64,000 bases of DNA, from the NCBI RefSeq assembly GCF_024171945.1, contig NZ_JAMTCR010000003.1:796211-860210 (forward strand), read 5' to 3'. The DNA is from Actinokineospora globicatena (GTDB lineage Bacteria > Actinomycetota > Actinomycetes > Mycobacteriales > Pseudonocardiaceae). Of this stretch, positions 35,258 to 43,804 are shown one piece after another; position 1 is the stretch's first letter; each line of letters begins with the position of its first letter. Both the position numbers and the translations under genes were made by a program. The notes beneath the pieces were generated by a model that was not told the DNA's origin, ran no database searches, and saw only the letters and a list, made by a program, of their open reading frames with translations.

Positions 35258-36772
35258 CGGCAACACGACGCGGCGAGTCGTACCGAGTGCTTGGCGTGCC
35301 TGGCTCGTGGTGAACGGCTGCGCAAGACCAGACAGGACCTTCGCCGCCCGATCCGGCGCGCCTGGCAACACGACGATGCCGTCGGCGAGCTTCAGCAGCC
35401 GCCCGGCCCGCACGGCTGCCGCGATCTCGCGGCCTCCTAGACCCAACTGCCGCAACCGAGTCGCGTCCGGAGCGCCGAACGGGTTGGTCGCGAAGTCCAC
35501 ACTCAACGCGGCCATTGCGACCACGACGGACTGCGGTAGCTCTACCTCGTCGTGACCGGCCAACAGTGGCGCCACGAGTTCGACGCTGGGCAGCCTTAGC
35601 TTCTGGCGCAACGTCTCCGTCGGTAGCCCTACCTCGAGCGGATGGCCAGCACGCCAAGCAGCCAGCTCTGTCCGGGCCCGTGCCGCCAACGAGTCCCAGT
35701 CGTCGGTGTACCACTCCCCCGCGACCAACCGTCCCGTGCGCCCCAACGGCTTGCGTTGACTGGCCATGAACAGCGGTGACCGGCCTAAGCGGTCCAGGTC
35801 GACAACCGTGGCGCCGACGATGTCATGGCTACCGGGATTGCGCAGCAGCACACGATCCCCCACACGCAGCGGTAAGGGCCGCGAGAGGAACAGCCTGCTC
35901 CCGGTAGGCAGCACGTGCGCGCGGGCAGGAACAGCGGCAGCCCCGATATGGAGCACGACCTGTCGGGGTAAACCGGCGGCGGTGACGTCAACGACGCGGG
36001 CATCCCACCACGCGCCTCTAGTCAGCAACGCGTCGCCGCGTTCGACGTCGGACCGGTCCACACCGCGCAGGTTGATCCCCACACGCGCGACCGCCGACAC
36101 CGCCGAACGCGCCTCCCCCAGCGCTTGCACCCCGCGCACCCGCACCGGGGTCCCCCGCAGCAGAAGCTCGTCGCCCGGGCGGATCGTGCCCGCCTGCAGG
36201 GTCCCCGTCACGACGGTGCCCGCCCCCGCGACGGTGAACGACCGGTCCACCCACAACCGGACATCACCGTCGACATCGGGCACCGGTAGCCGTCCGACCA
36301 GGTCCGCCACCGCCGAGCGCAGCCCGTCAACCCCGTCGTTGGCCACGACCGAGGGCACCGTCCCCAGCGAGGTCCGCGCGATCCTGGCCAGCGCGTCCCG
36401 GCGGATCGGCGCGGGATCGGCCAGGTCGGCGCGGGTGATCACCAGCAGCCCGTGCGCCACCCCGAGCGCGTCGATGGCGGCCAGGTGTTCCTCGGCCTGC
36501 GGCATCCACGGCGAGTCGGCGGACACGACGAACAGCACGGCGGGCGCGGGGCCGACCCCGGCGAGCATCGTCGGGACGAACCGCTCGTGCCCGGGGACGT
36601 CGACGAACGCGACATCGCCCACGCCCGGCAACGAGGTCCAGGCGAACCCCAGGTCGAGTGTCAGCCCCCGGCGGCGCTCCTGCTCCCAGCGGTCGGGTTC
36701 CATGCCGGTGAGCAGCCGGACGAGGGTCGACTTGCCGTGGTCGACGTGCCCGGCCGTCGCGATCACCCGCAC
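35186..36772 (-). CDS. selB: Selenocysteine-specific elongation factor
   Basis: The 528-residue protein has an EF-Tu-like GTPase domain (GHVDHGKS at 8-15, then DVPGHERFV and TRAD), two beta-barrel domains (SFTVAGAGTVVTGTLQ) and C-terminal winged-helix regions that bind the SECIS element (VLSGLAQPFTTSQARQALG). It delivers Sec-tRNA to UGA codons on messages with a SECIS. Its length is slightly short of the E. coli protein (614). It lies with selD, tRNA-Sec and selA. DUF899 and SelD follow upstream on the same strand, which suggests one operon. Its 3' end overlaps the MauE-like gene. Confidence 0.95.
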   Translation of the reverse strand: MRVIATAGHVDHGKSTLVRLLTGMEPDRWEQERRRGLTLDLGFAWTSLPGVGDVAFVDVPGHERFVPTMLAGVGPAPAVLFVVSADSPWMPQAEEHLAAIDALGVAHGLLVITRADLADPAPIRRDALARIARTSLGTVPSVVANDGVDGLRSAVADLVGRLPVPDVDGDVRLWVDRSFTVAGAGTVVTGTLQAGTIRPGDELLLRGTPVRVRGVQALGEARSAVSAVARVGINLRGVDRSDVERGDALLTRGAWWDARVVDVTAAGLPRQVVLHIGAAAVPARAHVLPTGSRLFLSRPLPLRVGDRVLLRNPGSHDIVGATVVDLDRLGRSPLFMASQRKPLGRTGRLVAGEWYTDDWDSLAARARTELAAWRAGHPLEVGLPTETLRQKLRLPSVELVAPLLAGHDEVELPQSVVVAMAALSVDFATNPFGAPDATRLRQLGLGGREIAAAVRAGRLLKLADGIVVLPGAPDRAAKVLSGLAQPFTTSQARQALGTTRRVVLPLLAFLDRTGVTKRLPDDTRQLRQ

Positions 36773-36788
36773 TCGACCACCCCCGGGG

Positions 36789-37442
36789 CTAGTACTCGTC
36801 GCGCAGGCGCAGCCACTGCATGGTGGGGGTCTGCGGCCAGCCCTCGGGCGAGTCCTCCCACGCCTCCTGCCGCCCGTACGGGGTCAGGTCGAGGAGGTTG
36901 AAGTCGGTCCGAAGCCGGTCGACGCCGCGCGAGGTGGTGGCGTAGGTGCGGAAGATGTCGTCGCCGTCGCGCAGGAACACCGACAGGGCGAAGCCGCCGC
37001 CGAGACCGATCTCTTCATAGAGGCCGTTGCCGTGACTGGAGTACCAGGGCGTGGTCCAGCCGAAGCGGGCGCGCACAGGCTCGATCTCGTCCTGGGGCGC
37101 GGGTGCCATGAGGATCAGTCGGGTATCGCGGGCGGCGAGGTGCGGGAGGTCGGGGATGTTGTCGGTGAACGTGGCGCAGCCGCCACAGATCGAGTCGGCG
37201 CCCGCGGGCAGCATGAAGTGGTAGACGACCAGTTGACGTTTACCGTCGAACAGCGCCGCGAAGTCCACTGTGCCGCCGTCGGGCGCGGTGAACCGGTGGT
37301 CGGCGCGCACCTGGAACATGGGCAGGCGCCTGCGTTCGGCGGCCAAGGCGTCCAGCGCGTGGGTCAGCACCTTCTCCTTCACCAGCAGCTCGTCGCGCGC
37401 GGCCTGCCATTCCTGCTGGGACACGACCGGGGGTCGGTTCAC
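36789..37442 (-). CDS. DUF899 family thioredoxin-like protein
   Basis: The 217-residue protein matches the DUF899 family. It has LLVKEKVLTHALDALAAERRRLPM, VVYHFMLPAGADSICGGCATFTDN with a CxxC pair, FGWTTPWYSSHG and DIFRTYATTSRGVD. The GTG at 37442 is preferred because GGAGG (37445-37449) precedes it. An ATG at 37469 overlaps the selD stop and is possible. DUF899 proteins have a thioredoxin-like fold with unknown function. Location inside the sel operon suggests a redox link, though the family normally has no selenium role. Confidence 0.85.
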   Translation of the reverse strand: MNRPPVVSQQEWQAARDELLVKEKVLTHALDALAAERRRLPMFQVRADHRFTAPDGGTVDFAALFDGKRQLVVYHFMLPAGADSICGGCATFTDNIPDLPHLAARDTRLILMAPAPQDEIEPVRARFGWTTPWYSSHGNGLYEEIGLGGGFALSVFLRDGDDIFRTYATTSRGVDRLRTDFNLLDLTPYGRQEAWEDSPEGWPQTPTMQWLRLRDEY

Positions 37443-37465
37443 GGGTCCTCCTTCGTCGGGAGCGT

Positions 37466-38443
37466 TCATCGCACCACGACGGTATGACAGTCGCTGGGCA
37501 ACAGTTCGCCGATGACGGTCGCACCGGGGATCTCGCCGACGATCAGCAGTCCGCCGGAAGTCTGGGCGTCGGCGAGGAGAAGTGAGTCCGGTCCAAGTGA
37601 GACGTGTGGCGCTACCCAGTCCAGGTTGCGTCGAGTGCCGCCGCTGACGAAACCGTCGCGTAGAGCCTCGCGCGCGCCCTCGACGTAAGGGACGGCGGTG
37701 GAGTCGATGACCGCGGTGACGCCGCTAGCACGTGCCAGCTTGTGGAGGTGTCCGAGCAGACCGAACCCGGTTACGTCTGTCGCGCAGTTGACCCCGGCGG
37801 CTACCGCTGCTGCTGCGGCATCCCGGTTGAGCGTTGTCATCACCTCGACTGCTTGCGGGAACACCTCCCCGGTCGCCTTGTGGCGGTTGTTGAGCACGCC
37901 GAGCCCTAGAGGCTTGGTTAGCGATAGGGGCAAACCCGCGCGACCAGTCGAGTTCCGCATGACGTGCTTGACGTCGACGACACCAGTAACAGCCAGCCCG
38001 TACTTGGGCTCCGGGTCGTCAACGCTGTGCCCGCCCCCTAGATGACAACCCGCGGAGGCCACGACGTCCGCACCCCCGCGCAGAACCTCGCCCGCCAGCT
38101 CTACCGGCAGCACGTCGCGGGGCCAGCCCAGCAGGTTCAACGCCACCACCGGCCGTCCACCCATGGCGTACACATCGGACAGGGCGTTCGCGGCGGCGAT
38201 GCGGCCCCAGTCGTAGGCGTCATCGACCACGGGGGTGAAGAAGTCCGTGGTGGCCACCAGCGCGAGATCACCACCGAGCCCCACCACCGCGGCGTCGTCC
38301 CCGTTCTCCAAGCCGACGATCAGCTCACCGTGCGGGTCGGTCGGGGTGCGGTGCAGCCCGGCGACGACCCGCTCCAACTCCCCAGGCGGGATCTTGCACG
38401 CGCAGCCGCCACCGTGGGCGTACTGGGTCAGCCGATCGGTCAC
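37466..38443 (-). CDS. selD: Selenide, water dikinase (selenophosphate synthetase)
   Basis: The 325-residue protein makes monoselenophosphate, the selenium donor. The catalytic motif AHGGGCACK at residues 9-17 keeps both Cys14 and Cys16, with Lys17. Other signatures are GDDAAVVGL, TTDFFTPVVDDAYDWGRIAAANALSDVYAMGG and GGHSVDDPEPKYGLAVTG. It uses Cys, not selenocysteine, at the active site. It is transcribed towards selB and away from tRNA-Sec and selA. The start is a GTG; the ribosome site is weak. Confidence 0.95.
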   Translation of the reverse strand: MTDRLTQYAHGGGCACKIPPGELERVVAGLHRTPTDPHGELIVGLENGDDAAVVGLGGDLALVATTDFFTPVVDDAYDWGRIAAANALSDVYAMGGRPVVALNLLGWPRDVLPVELAGEVLRGGADVVASAGCHLGGGHSVDDPEPKYGLAVTGVVDVKHVMRNSTGRAGLPLSLTKPLGLGVLNNRHKATGEVFPQAVEVMTTLNRDAAAAAVAAGVNCATDVTGFGLLGHLHKLARASGVTAVIDSTAVPYVEGAREALRDGFVSGGTRRNLDWVAPHVSLGPDSLLLADAQTSGGLLIVGEIPGATVIGELLPSDCHTVVVR

Positions 38444-38478
38444 ACCCGGCAGTGTGTCATGATCACTGAGTGTTCAGG

Positions 38479-38570
38479 GGAGGCGTCTCCGGCCTGGTGG
38501 CCGGCTCGGTCTTCAACACCGGTGAGCGACAGGTCCTGCCGCTGGCGGGTTCGATTCCCGTCCGCCTCCG
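38479..38570 (+). tRNA. selC: tRNA-Sec (anticodon UCA)
   Basis: The 92-nt RNA has the layout of bacterial tRNA-Sec. The acceptor stem is GGAGGCG / CGCCTCC, with one further opposed pair mismatched. The D stem is extended (CCGGCC / GGCCGG) and the anticodon stem TCGGT / ACCGG holds the loop CTTCAAC, with anticodon TCA. A long variable arm folds as AGCG-CAGG / CCTG-CGCT, and the T arm is GCGGG-TTCGATT-CCCGT. The 3' CCA is not encoded. It lies between divergent selD and selA, forming a compact sel locus. Confidence 0.93.
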
Positions 38571-38591
38571 CCGCCCGGTCCCGGTCGACCG

Positions 38592-39866
38592 GTGACCGAT
38601 CCACGCAGGCAGGTGCCGCGCACCGACGCCGTCCTCAGCGCGATGACCACCGAGGTCGACGCCCACGGCCGAGACGCCGTGAAGGCCGCGATCCACTCTG
38701 CCCAGGACCAGGTCCGCGCCGGGATCATCGATCCCAACCAGGTGATCAGCCACGCCAGAGCGGCCCTGCGCACCGGGCCGCGTCCGGTCATCAACGCCAC
38801 CGGGGTCTTGGTGCACACCAACCTCGGCCGCGCTCCCCTGTCGACCGCCGCGCGTACCGCGATCCAGGCAGCGGCGGGGACGACAGACGTCGAGTTCGAC
38901 CTCGCGACCGGGGCACGACGCCAACGCGGCCGCAGCACGATGGACGCGCTAAGAGCGGCCGTGCCCGCAGCCGACGACGCGCACGTCGTCAACAACAACG
39001 CCGCCGCTTTGCTCTTATGCGCGATCGTCCTCGCGGGCAGCAGGGACATCGTGGTCAGCAGAGGCGAGTTAGTGGAGATCGGCGACGGGTTCCGCATCCC
39101 CGACCTCTTACGCTCGACCGGCGCGCGCCTGCGTGGGGTCGGCACCACGAACCGCACCACCGTGCGCGACTACACCGACGCGATCAGCAGTGACACCGGG
39201 TTCGTGCTCAAGGTCCACCCGTCCAACTTCGTCGTCTCCGGGTTCACCAGCACGCCCGAGGTCGCGGACCTGGCCGGGCTGGGGGTGCCGCTGGTGGTCG
39301 ACATCGGCTCCGGCCTCCTCGCCCCGCACCCGACGCTGCCGGACGAGCCCGACGTGGCCACGATGTTGCGGGCGGGTGCCTCACTGGTCACAGCGAGCGC
39401 GGACAAGCTGCTCGGCGGCCCGCAGGCCGGTCTGCTGCTGGGCGCGGCAGCGCTCATCGAGCGGCTGCGCAGGCACCCGGCGGCCCGCGCGATGCGCGTC
39501 GACAAGCTGACCCTGGCAGCCCTCGAGGCAACACTGCGCGGACCGCGCCCACCCGTCGTCTCCGCGCTAGAAGCCGACCTCACCGAACTCGGCAGCCGAG
39601 CCGACCGGCTTGCGGCGGCACTGTCCGAGCGCGGTATCGACGCGGTCGCCGTGTCGTCTCTGGCGGTGGTCGGCGGCGGAGGCGCCCCGGGCGTAGAGCT
39701 CCCCAGCGCTGCGGTGAGCTTGCCTGAGTCTTACGCGCAACCTCTCCGAGTCGGCGTGACGCCCGTGGTCGGACGGATCGAACAGGGCCGTTGCCTCTTG
39801 GACCTCCGCAGCGTCATGGAGTCCGACGACGACGCGATCCTCAACGCCGTCCTCAGCGTCGACTGA
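38592..39866 (+). CDS. selA: L-seryl-tRNA(Sec) selenium transferase
   Basis: The 424-residue PLP enzyme converts Ser-tRNA-Sec to Sec-tRNA-Sec with selenophosphate. It shows INATGVLVHTNLGRAPLS (about 67-84), VEFDLATGARRQRG, HVVNNNAAALLL and the PLP lysine in SADKLLGGPQAG (Lys272). It starts at GTG 38592, 22 nt after the tRNA-Sec gene, so tRNA and enzyme may be cotranscribed. Its 3' end overlaps the convergent SARP gene by 14 nt. Confidence 0.95.
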   Translation: MTDPRRQVPRTDAVLSAMTTEVDAHGRDAVKAAIHSAQDQVRAGIIDPNQVISHARAALRTGPRPVINATGVLVHTNLGRAPLSTAARTAIQAAAGTTDVEFDLATGARRQRGRSTMDALRAAVPAADDAHVVNNNAAALLLCAIVLAGSRDIVVSRGELVEIGDGFRIPDLLRSTGARLRGVGTTNRTTVRDYTDAISSDTGFVLKVHPSNFVVSGFTSTPEVADLAGLGVPLVVDIGSGLLAPHPTLPDEPDVATMLRAGASLVTASADKLLGGPQAGLLLGAAALIERLRRHPAARAMRVDKLTLAALEATLRGPRPPVVSALEADLTELGSRADRLAAALSERGIDAVAVSSLAVVGGGGAPGVELPSAAVSLPESYAQPLRVGVTPVVGRIEQGRCLLDLRSVMESDDDAILNAVLSVD

Positions 39867-40638
39867 CCTCGAGTATCGGCAGCCCTACCTCGTCCGACGT
39901 CAGGATCGCCCGGTGCACGCGTTCGACCCAACCTGTCGGCGATAGCCCCAACTCGTCTGCCAGGGCCTGTCGGAGCTGCCGGAACACCTCCAGCGCCTGG
40001 TAGCGGCGACCGGCTTGATAGAGGGCGACCATGTACTGGGCGTGCAGGTTCTCGTGCAACGGCAGCTCCCTGGTGAGCCCAGCCAACTCCCCCAGCACGC
40101 CCAGGTGCCGCCCGAGCCGCAGATCCGCATCGATCCGCTGCTCGAGCACGCTGAGCCGCTCCTGTTCCATCGTCGTCACATGCGCCTCCAGCAACCGTCC
40201 CACTCGGACATCCGACAGCGCCGGACCACGCCACAGGGCCAACGCACCGTGCAGCAGCAACGCGGCTCTGGCGAAGTCCCCGCAGGCGAGCGCGTCGACG
40301 CCGAGGGCCGAGCGCTGCCGGAACCGCCCGTAGTCGAGCTGGGAATCGTCCAGGCACAACGAGTACCCGCCGGTCGCGGTGGTGAGGACCGAGCGGATGG
40401 GAACGTCCGACAGCGGTGTCAACAACCGACGTAGACGCAAAACATAGGTCTGCACAGTCACAACGGCGCTCTGCGGCGGCCGGGCGCCCCACAGCTCGTC
40501 GATGAGCCGAGCGGTCGACACGACGGTGTTGGCGCGCAACGCGAGCAGGGCGAGGACCTGTTTGGGCTTGGTGGCGCTGGGCGCGGCACTGGCGGTGGCA
40601 CCGGCGGCGGTGAGCGGACCGAGCACGCTGACCTGCAT
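39853..40638 (-). CDS. SARP-type transcriptional activator (DnrI/AfsR N-terminal, BTAD domain)
   Basis: The 261-residue protein has an OmpR-like winged helix at residues 1-95 (MQVSVLGPLTA, KPKQVLALLALRANTVVSTARLIDELWG, AVVTVQTYVLRLRRLL) followed by a bacterial transcriptional activator domain (ALLLHGALALWRGPALSDV, HENLHAQYMVALYQAGRRYQALEVF). This is the layout of Streptomyces antibiotic regulatory proteins (DnrI, RedD). The ATG at 40638 follows AGGGG. It lies directly downstream of pqqB (203 bp), so the PQQ operon, the sel locus or a distant cluster could be a target. Confidence 0.88.
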   Translation of the reverse strand: MQVSVLGPLTAAGATASAAPSATKPKQVLALLALRANTVVSTARLIDELWGARPPQSAVVTVQTYVLRLRRLLTPLSDVPIRSVLTTATGGYSLCLDDSQLDYGRFRQRSALGVDALACGDFARAALLLHGALALWRGPALSDVRVGRLLEAHVTTMEQERLSVLEQRIDADLRLGRHLGVLGELAGLTRELPLHENLHAQYMVALYQAGRRYQALEVFRQLRQALADELGLSPTGWVERVHRAILTSDEVGLPILEVSRR

Positions 40639-40840
40639 GAGTAACCCCTGGATGGTGGCGGGACACGACCTGGCGGGGACGGGGCAGCAGGACACCGGAC
40701 CGCCGTCGTTGCCGGGTACCGTGACGGCGGTCCAGTCAGTGGAACCTTCCCGATCCCGGCAGTCAATCGGCTACGCGTGGAGACGGCAACCGCCATTGGC
40801 CCCTGACTTCACCCCGGCCGGTCGGCGTAGGCTCCGCCGA

Positions 40841-41701
40841 TCACAGGTCGAACCGCGCGCCGTCCTCGGCGATCGCGGCCCCAGCCGCCTCGATCCGCCC
40901 CCGCGCGGCGCAGTCCCGCGCGACGACCGGGTTGGTGTTGTTCAGGTGCGTGTAGTGCCAGCGGGTCGATCCCAGCAGCGGCAACGACTCGGCGATCGGC
41001 AGGTGCCCCATCCCGACCTGGTCGTCGCGGCCGGTCGTCCGCGACATCTCGTCCGGACCGAGGAAGGTGCCGTCGAGCAGCCCGAGGGTCGCGCCGGAGA
41101 CGAACTCGTCGAAGCCCTCGGGCCACCTGGCCAGGCACGGCGCGTACACCAACGACCCGCCGGTGGTGACGTCGGTGAGCCGGTAGGCGACCACCCAGTC
41201 CGGCGCGTCGGCGGCGTCCCGCGCGTACCGCGGTCGCTTGCCGGACAACGGGAACACCGCGCACTCCAGCCGACCCTCGTCCAGCCGGAACACGCCCTCG
41301 GCCGGGTACCAGTCCCAGTGCTGGTAGTGCGCGACGACCGGCCGGACCGCGACAGCGTCGAGCACCGGCGGCGGCGCCCACACCGTCAGCGGACCCTCGC
41401 GCAGCAGGGCCAAGCCCAGGGTGTGGTCAAGTTCGGCGTCGGTCAGCAAGGCCCCGCGCACCGGGGTCTGGCGCCTACCGGGGCCGGGCGTCAACTCGGG
41501 TGTGGCGATGATCTGGGCGCGCAGGTCGGGGGAAGCGTTGAGCAGGTACCAGTTTCGGCCGGTAGCGCTAACGGCCACGCAGTCCTGCAAGCGTGGGAGC
41601 ACGGCAGGGTCACCTTCGCGGGAACGCTCGCAGAGCTCACACGCGCAGTTCCACTGCGGCAAACCGCCCCCAGCCGCCGTACCGAGGACCACGACCCTCA
41701 T
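40841..41701 (-). CDS. pqqB: PQQ biosynthesis protein PqqB
   Basis: The 286-residue protein is a metallo-beta-lactamase-fold member of the PQQ pathway. It starts VVVLGTAAGGGLPQWNC and has SPDLRAQI, GALLTDAELDHTLGLALLREG and HLNNTNPV. PqqB is thought to hydroxylate the crosslinked Tyr moiety of the intermediate. Here the start ATG overlaps the pqqE stop (ATGA). It is the last gene of pqqA-C-D-E-B. Confidence 0.93.
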   Translation of the reverse strand: MRVVVLGTAAGGGLPQWNCACELCERSREGDPAVLPRLQDCVAVSATGRNWYLLNASPDLRAQIIATPELTPGPGRRQTPVRGALLTDAELDHTLGLALLREGPLTVWAPPPVLDAVAVRPVVAHYQHWDWYPAEGVFRLDEGRLECAVFPLSGKRPRYARDAADAPDWVVAYRLTDVTTGGSLVYAPCLARWPEGFDEFVSGATLGLLDGTFLGPDEMSRTTGRDDQVGMGHLPIAESLPLLGSTRWHYTHLNNTNPVVARDCAARGRIEAAGAAIAEDGARFDL

Positions 41702-42762
41702 CGGCGCATCACGAACGGCACGTCCGCCGCGGGTACGACCGCCTGCTCGACCACGTCGTGGTGCGGGGACAGCACGCACACCGGGTCGGTGTTCTCCGCC
41801 GCCCCGGTCAGCAGGAACGCCTGGCAGCGGCATCCACCCAGGTCGACTCCCCGTCGATCGCACGTGCGGCACGGGTCGCGCATCCAGTCCTCGCCCCGGT
41901 AGGCGTTGAACGACGATGACTCGTACCAGATCTCGGCCAGCGGGCGCTCGGTCACGTTGTCGAAGCGCAGCCCGGTGATCACGTGCGCCGACGGGCAGGG
42001 CAACACGGTGCCGTCAGGCGCAACGGTGAGCTGACGGGCGCCCCACCCGTGCATGCACGGCTTCGGGTGCCGGTCCTGGTAGTCGGCGAGCACGTAGACC
42101 ACCTCCACCCGGCCCGCGAGCCGCTGCCTGGCCGCCCGCACCACCGGTTCGGCGGCGTCGAGCTGGGCGCGGGTCGGCATCAACGCGGCCCGGTTGCGCA
42201 TCGCCCACCCGTAGAACTGGGTGTTGGCCAACTCCAAGCGGTCTGCGCCCCACTCCTCCGCCAGGTCGATGATCGCGCCGAGCTGGTCGTGGTTGCGGCG
42301 GTGCAGGACAACGTTGATGGTCAGCGGCAGCCCAGCGGCCCGGATTGCGGCCGCGGCGGCCTTCTTGTGCTTGGCCGCCCGCGCTCCCGCGATGATGTCG
42401 GCCCGGTCCTCGTCCGCGGCCTGCACCGAGAGCTGCACGTGCTCGACACCGCGCCGGGCCAGGTCGACCATGCGCGCCTCGGACAGACCGAGTCCGCTGG
42501 TGACCAGGTTGACGTAGCAACCGAGGCCGTGCGCGTGGCTGACCAAGCTGGGCAGATCACGCCGGGCCAGCGGCTCGCCGCCGGAGAGGTGCACCTGCAG
42601 CACGCCGAGCTCCCGGGCCTGGGTCAACGCCGAGCGCCACTGGTCGGTGGTCAACTCCCGCTCGCGGCGGACCAGGTCGAGCGGGTTGGAGCAGTACGAG
42701 CAGTGCAGCGGGCAGCGGTGGGTCAGCTCGGCGAGCATGCCGAGCGGGGGCTGCGGGGTCAT
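41698..42762 (-). CDS. pqqE: PQQ biosynthesis radical SAM enzyme PqqE
   Basis: The 354-residue radical SAM/SPASM protein makes the Glu-Tyr carbon-carbon crosslink in PqqA. The SAM [4Fe-4S] motif is THRCPLHCSYC (Cys17, Cys21, Cys24), and SGGEPLARRDL is the SAM-binding GGE motif. The C-terminal auxiliary-cluster Cys are in KPCMHGWG, PCPSAH, PCRTCDRRG and GGCRCQAF. It overlaps pqqD and pqqB by 4 nt, so the operon is translationally coupled. Confidence 0.95.
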   Translation of the reverse strand: MTPQPPLGMLAELTHRCPLHCSYCSNPLDLVRRERELTTDQWRSALTQARELGVLQVHLSGGEPLARRDLPSLVSHAHGLGCYVNLVTSGLGLSEARMVDLARRGVEHVQLSVQAADEDRADIIAGARAAKHKKAAAAAIRAAGLPLTINVVLHRRNHDQLGAIIDLAEEWGADRLELANTQFYGWAMRNRAALMPTRAQLDAAEPVVRAARQRLAGRVEVVYVLADYQDRHPKPCMHGWGARQLTVAPDGTVLPCPSAHVITGLRFDNVTERPLAEIWYESSSFNAYRGEDWMRDPCRTCDRRGVDLGGCRCQAFLLTGAAENTDPVCVLSPHHDVVEQAVVPAADVPFVMRR

Positions 42763-43028
42763 CCGGCCTCCTCGGGGTGCAGCACGCCGCGCGCGACCAA
42801 CCCGCGCAGCAGGGACAGCACGTCATCGGGGCGCACACCGCGGTAGCGCGCGGTCATCGCCGCGACGATGTCGGGCACCGTCGCCACGCCGTCGCACGCG
42901 CCGAGCACGGCCCGGGCGGTGCCGTTGAGGACCACGACGCCCTCGGGGTAGAGCACGACCGGGGTTCGCCGCACCGGGTCGAACCCCAGCCGCGCTCCGC
43001 GCCGCAACCGGGGCGCCCACTCGCTCAC
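42759..43028 (-). CDS. pqqD: PQQ biosynthesis peptide chaperone PqqD
   Basis: The 89-residue protein has the RRE (RiPP recognition element) fold that binds PqqA and presents it to PqqE. It shows RRTPVVLYPEGVVVLNGTARAVLGACDG and ALLRGLVARGVLHPE-type ends (RYRGVRPDDVLSLLRGL). The GTG at 43028 overlaps the pqqC stop (GTGA). A longer start exists but reads into pqqC. In many genomes PqqD is fused to PqqC; here it is separate. Confidence 0.93.
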   Translation of the reverse strand: MSEWAPRLRRGARLGFDPVRRTPVVLYPEGVVVLNGTARAVLGACDGVATVPDIVAAMTARYRGVRPDDVLSLLRGLVARGVLHPEEAG

Positions 43029-43711
43029 CGGTTTCCCGCCGTCCCGCCTGCGATGGCGCTGAGCATGGACCAGAGCACATCGCACTTGAACGCGAGCGCG
43101 GCCACGGCGGCGTCTTGCTCTGCCCTCGTCCGGCAGTGCTCTAGGACGAGTTCGACAGTTTGGACCCCTTCGCCGGACACAGCCTCTACGCGCGTGGTGA
43201 AGTACGCGAGGTCTTGCGGCGCGATCCAGGGGTAGTGCGCGAGGACATCGACCACCCGACGGCGCATCAGGTGACCGGCGAACATCTCGGTGAGCCCGGA
43301 GGCCACCGCGATCACCCAGGGCTGCGTTCGCGCGAAGGTGACGTAAGCGTCGACCGCGAACCGCACCGGTGGGAGGACGTGCCGCTCGTCGAGCACCTCG
43401 GCGCGGTCGAGACCTAGCGCCTCACAGAGCCGCAGCCAGTCCTCGCGGCCGCCTTCGCCCTCCTTGGCGCCATCGTGATAGACGATCCGGTCCAGCCAGA
43501 GCCTGCGGACATCCGGGAGCGGGCAGTTGCTGATGATCGCGGCGTCCTTGCGGGGCAACGCGGCCTGGTAGTACCACCGGTTCGCCGCCCAGGTCCGCAG
43601 CTCGGCAGGGGTAAGAGCTCCCGCGTGCATGCGCTCGTGGAATGGATGAGTCCCCCAGTACCGGCCCTCTAGCGCCCGCAACGCCCCGAGGAACTCGTCC
43701 CGACCCAACAC
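43025..43711 (-). CDS. pqqC: Pyrroloquinoline-quinone synthase PqqC
   Basis: The 228-residue haem-oxygenase-fold oxidase performs the last ring closure and oxidation to PQQ. It has YWGTHPFHERMHAG, LRTWAANRWYYQAALPRKDAAI, VASGLTEMFAGHLM and a characteristic GEGVQTVELVLEHC. It begins with GTG at 43711, immediately after the pqqA stop (TAGGTG). Length fits the family (about 230-250). Confidence 0.95.
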   Translation of the reverse strand: MLGRDEFLGALRALEGRYWGTHPFHERMHAGALTPAELRTWAANRWYYQAALPRKDAAIISNCPLPDVRRLWLDRIVYHDGAKEGEGGREDWLRLCEALGLDRAEVLDERHVLPPVRFAVDAYVTFARTQPWVIAVASGLTEMFAGHLMRRRVVDVLAHYPWIAPQDLAYFTTRVEAVSGEGVQTVELVLEHCRTRAEQDAAVAALAFKCDVLWSMLSAIAGGTAGNR

Positions 43712-43804
43712 CTAGTCCTGCCGCGCCACGTACGCGGTCACCTCCATCGGCGTGTCGTAGTCCTCGAACTCCGGCACCACCCACAACTCCCGCTCGTCAC
43801 CCAT
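43712..43804 (-). CDS. pqqA: PQQ precursor peptide PqqA
   Basis: The 30-residue peptide, too short for normal gene finding, contains the conserved core EVTAY near its C-terminus (PMEVTAYVARQD). The Glu and Tyr of this E-x3-Y motif are crosslinked and become the PQQ skeleton. The start ATG is preceded by GAGAGGAG. Its stop abuts the pqqC start with no gap. It is acidic, as PqqA usually is. Confidence 0.93.
   Translation of the reverse strand: MGDERELWVVPEFEDYDTPMEVTAYVARQD

Noticed and set aside
37466..38443. SelD as a selenoprotein
   Set aside because: Its catalytic motif carries Cys at both positions and no in-frame UGA is needed.
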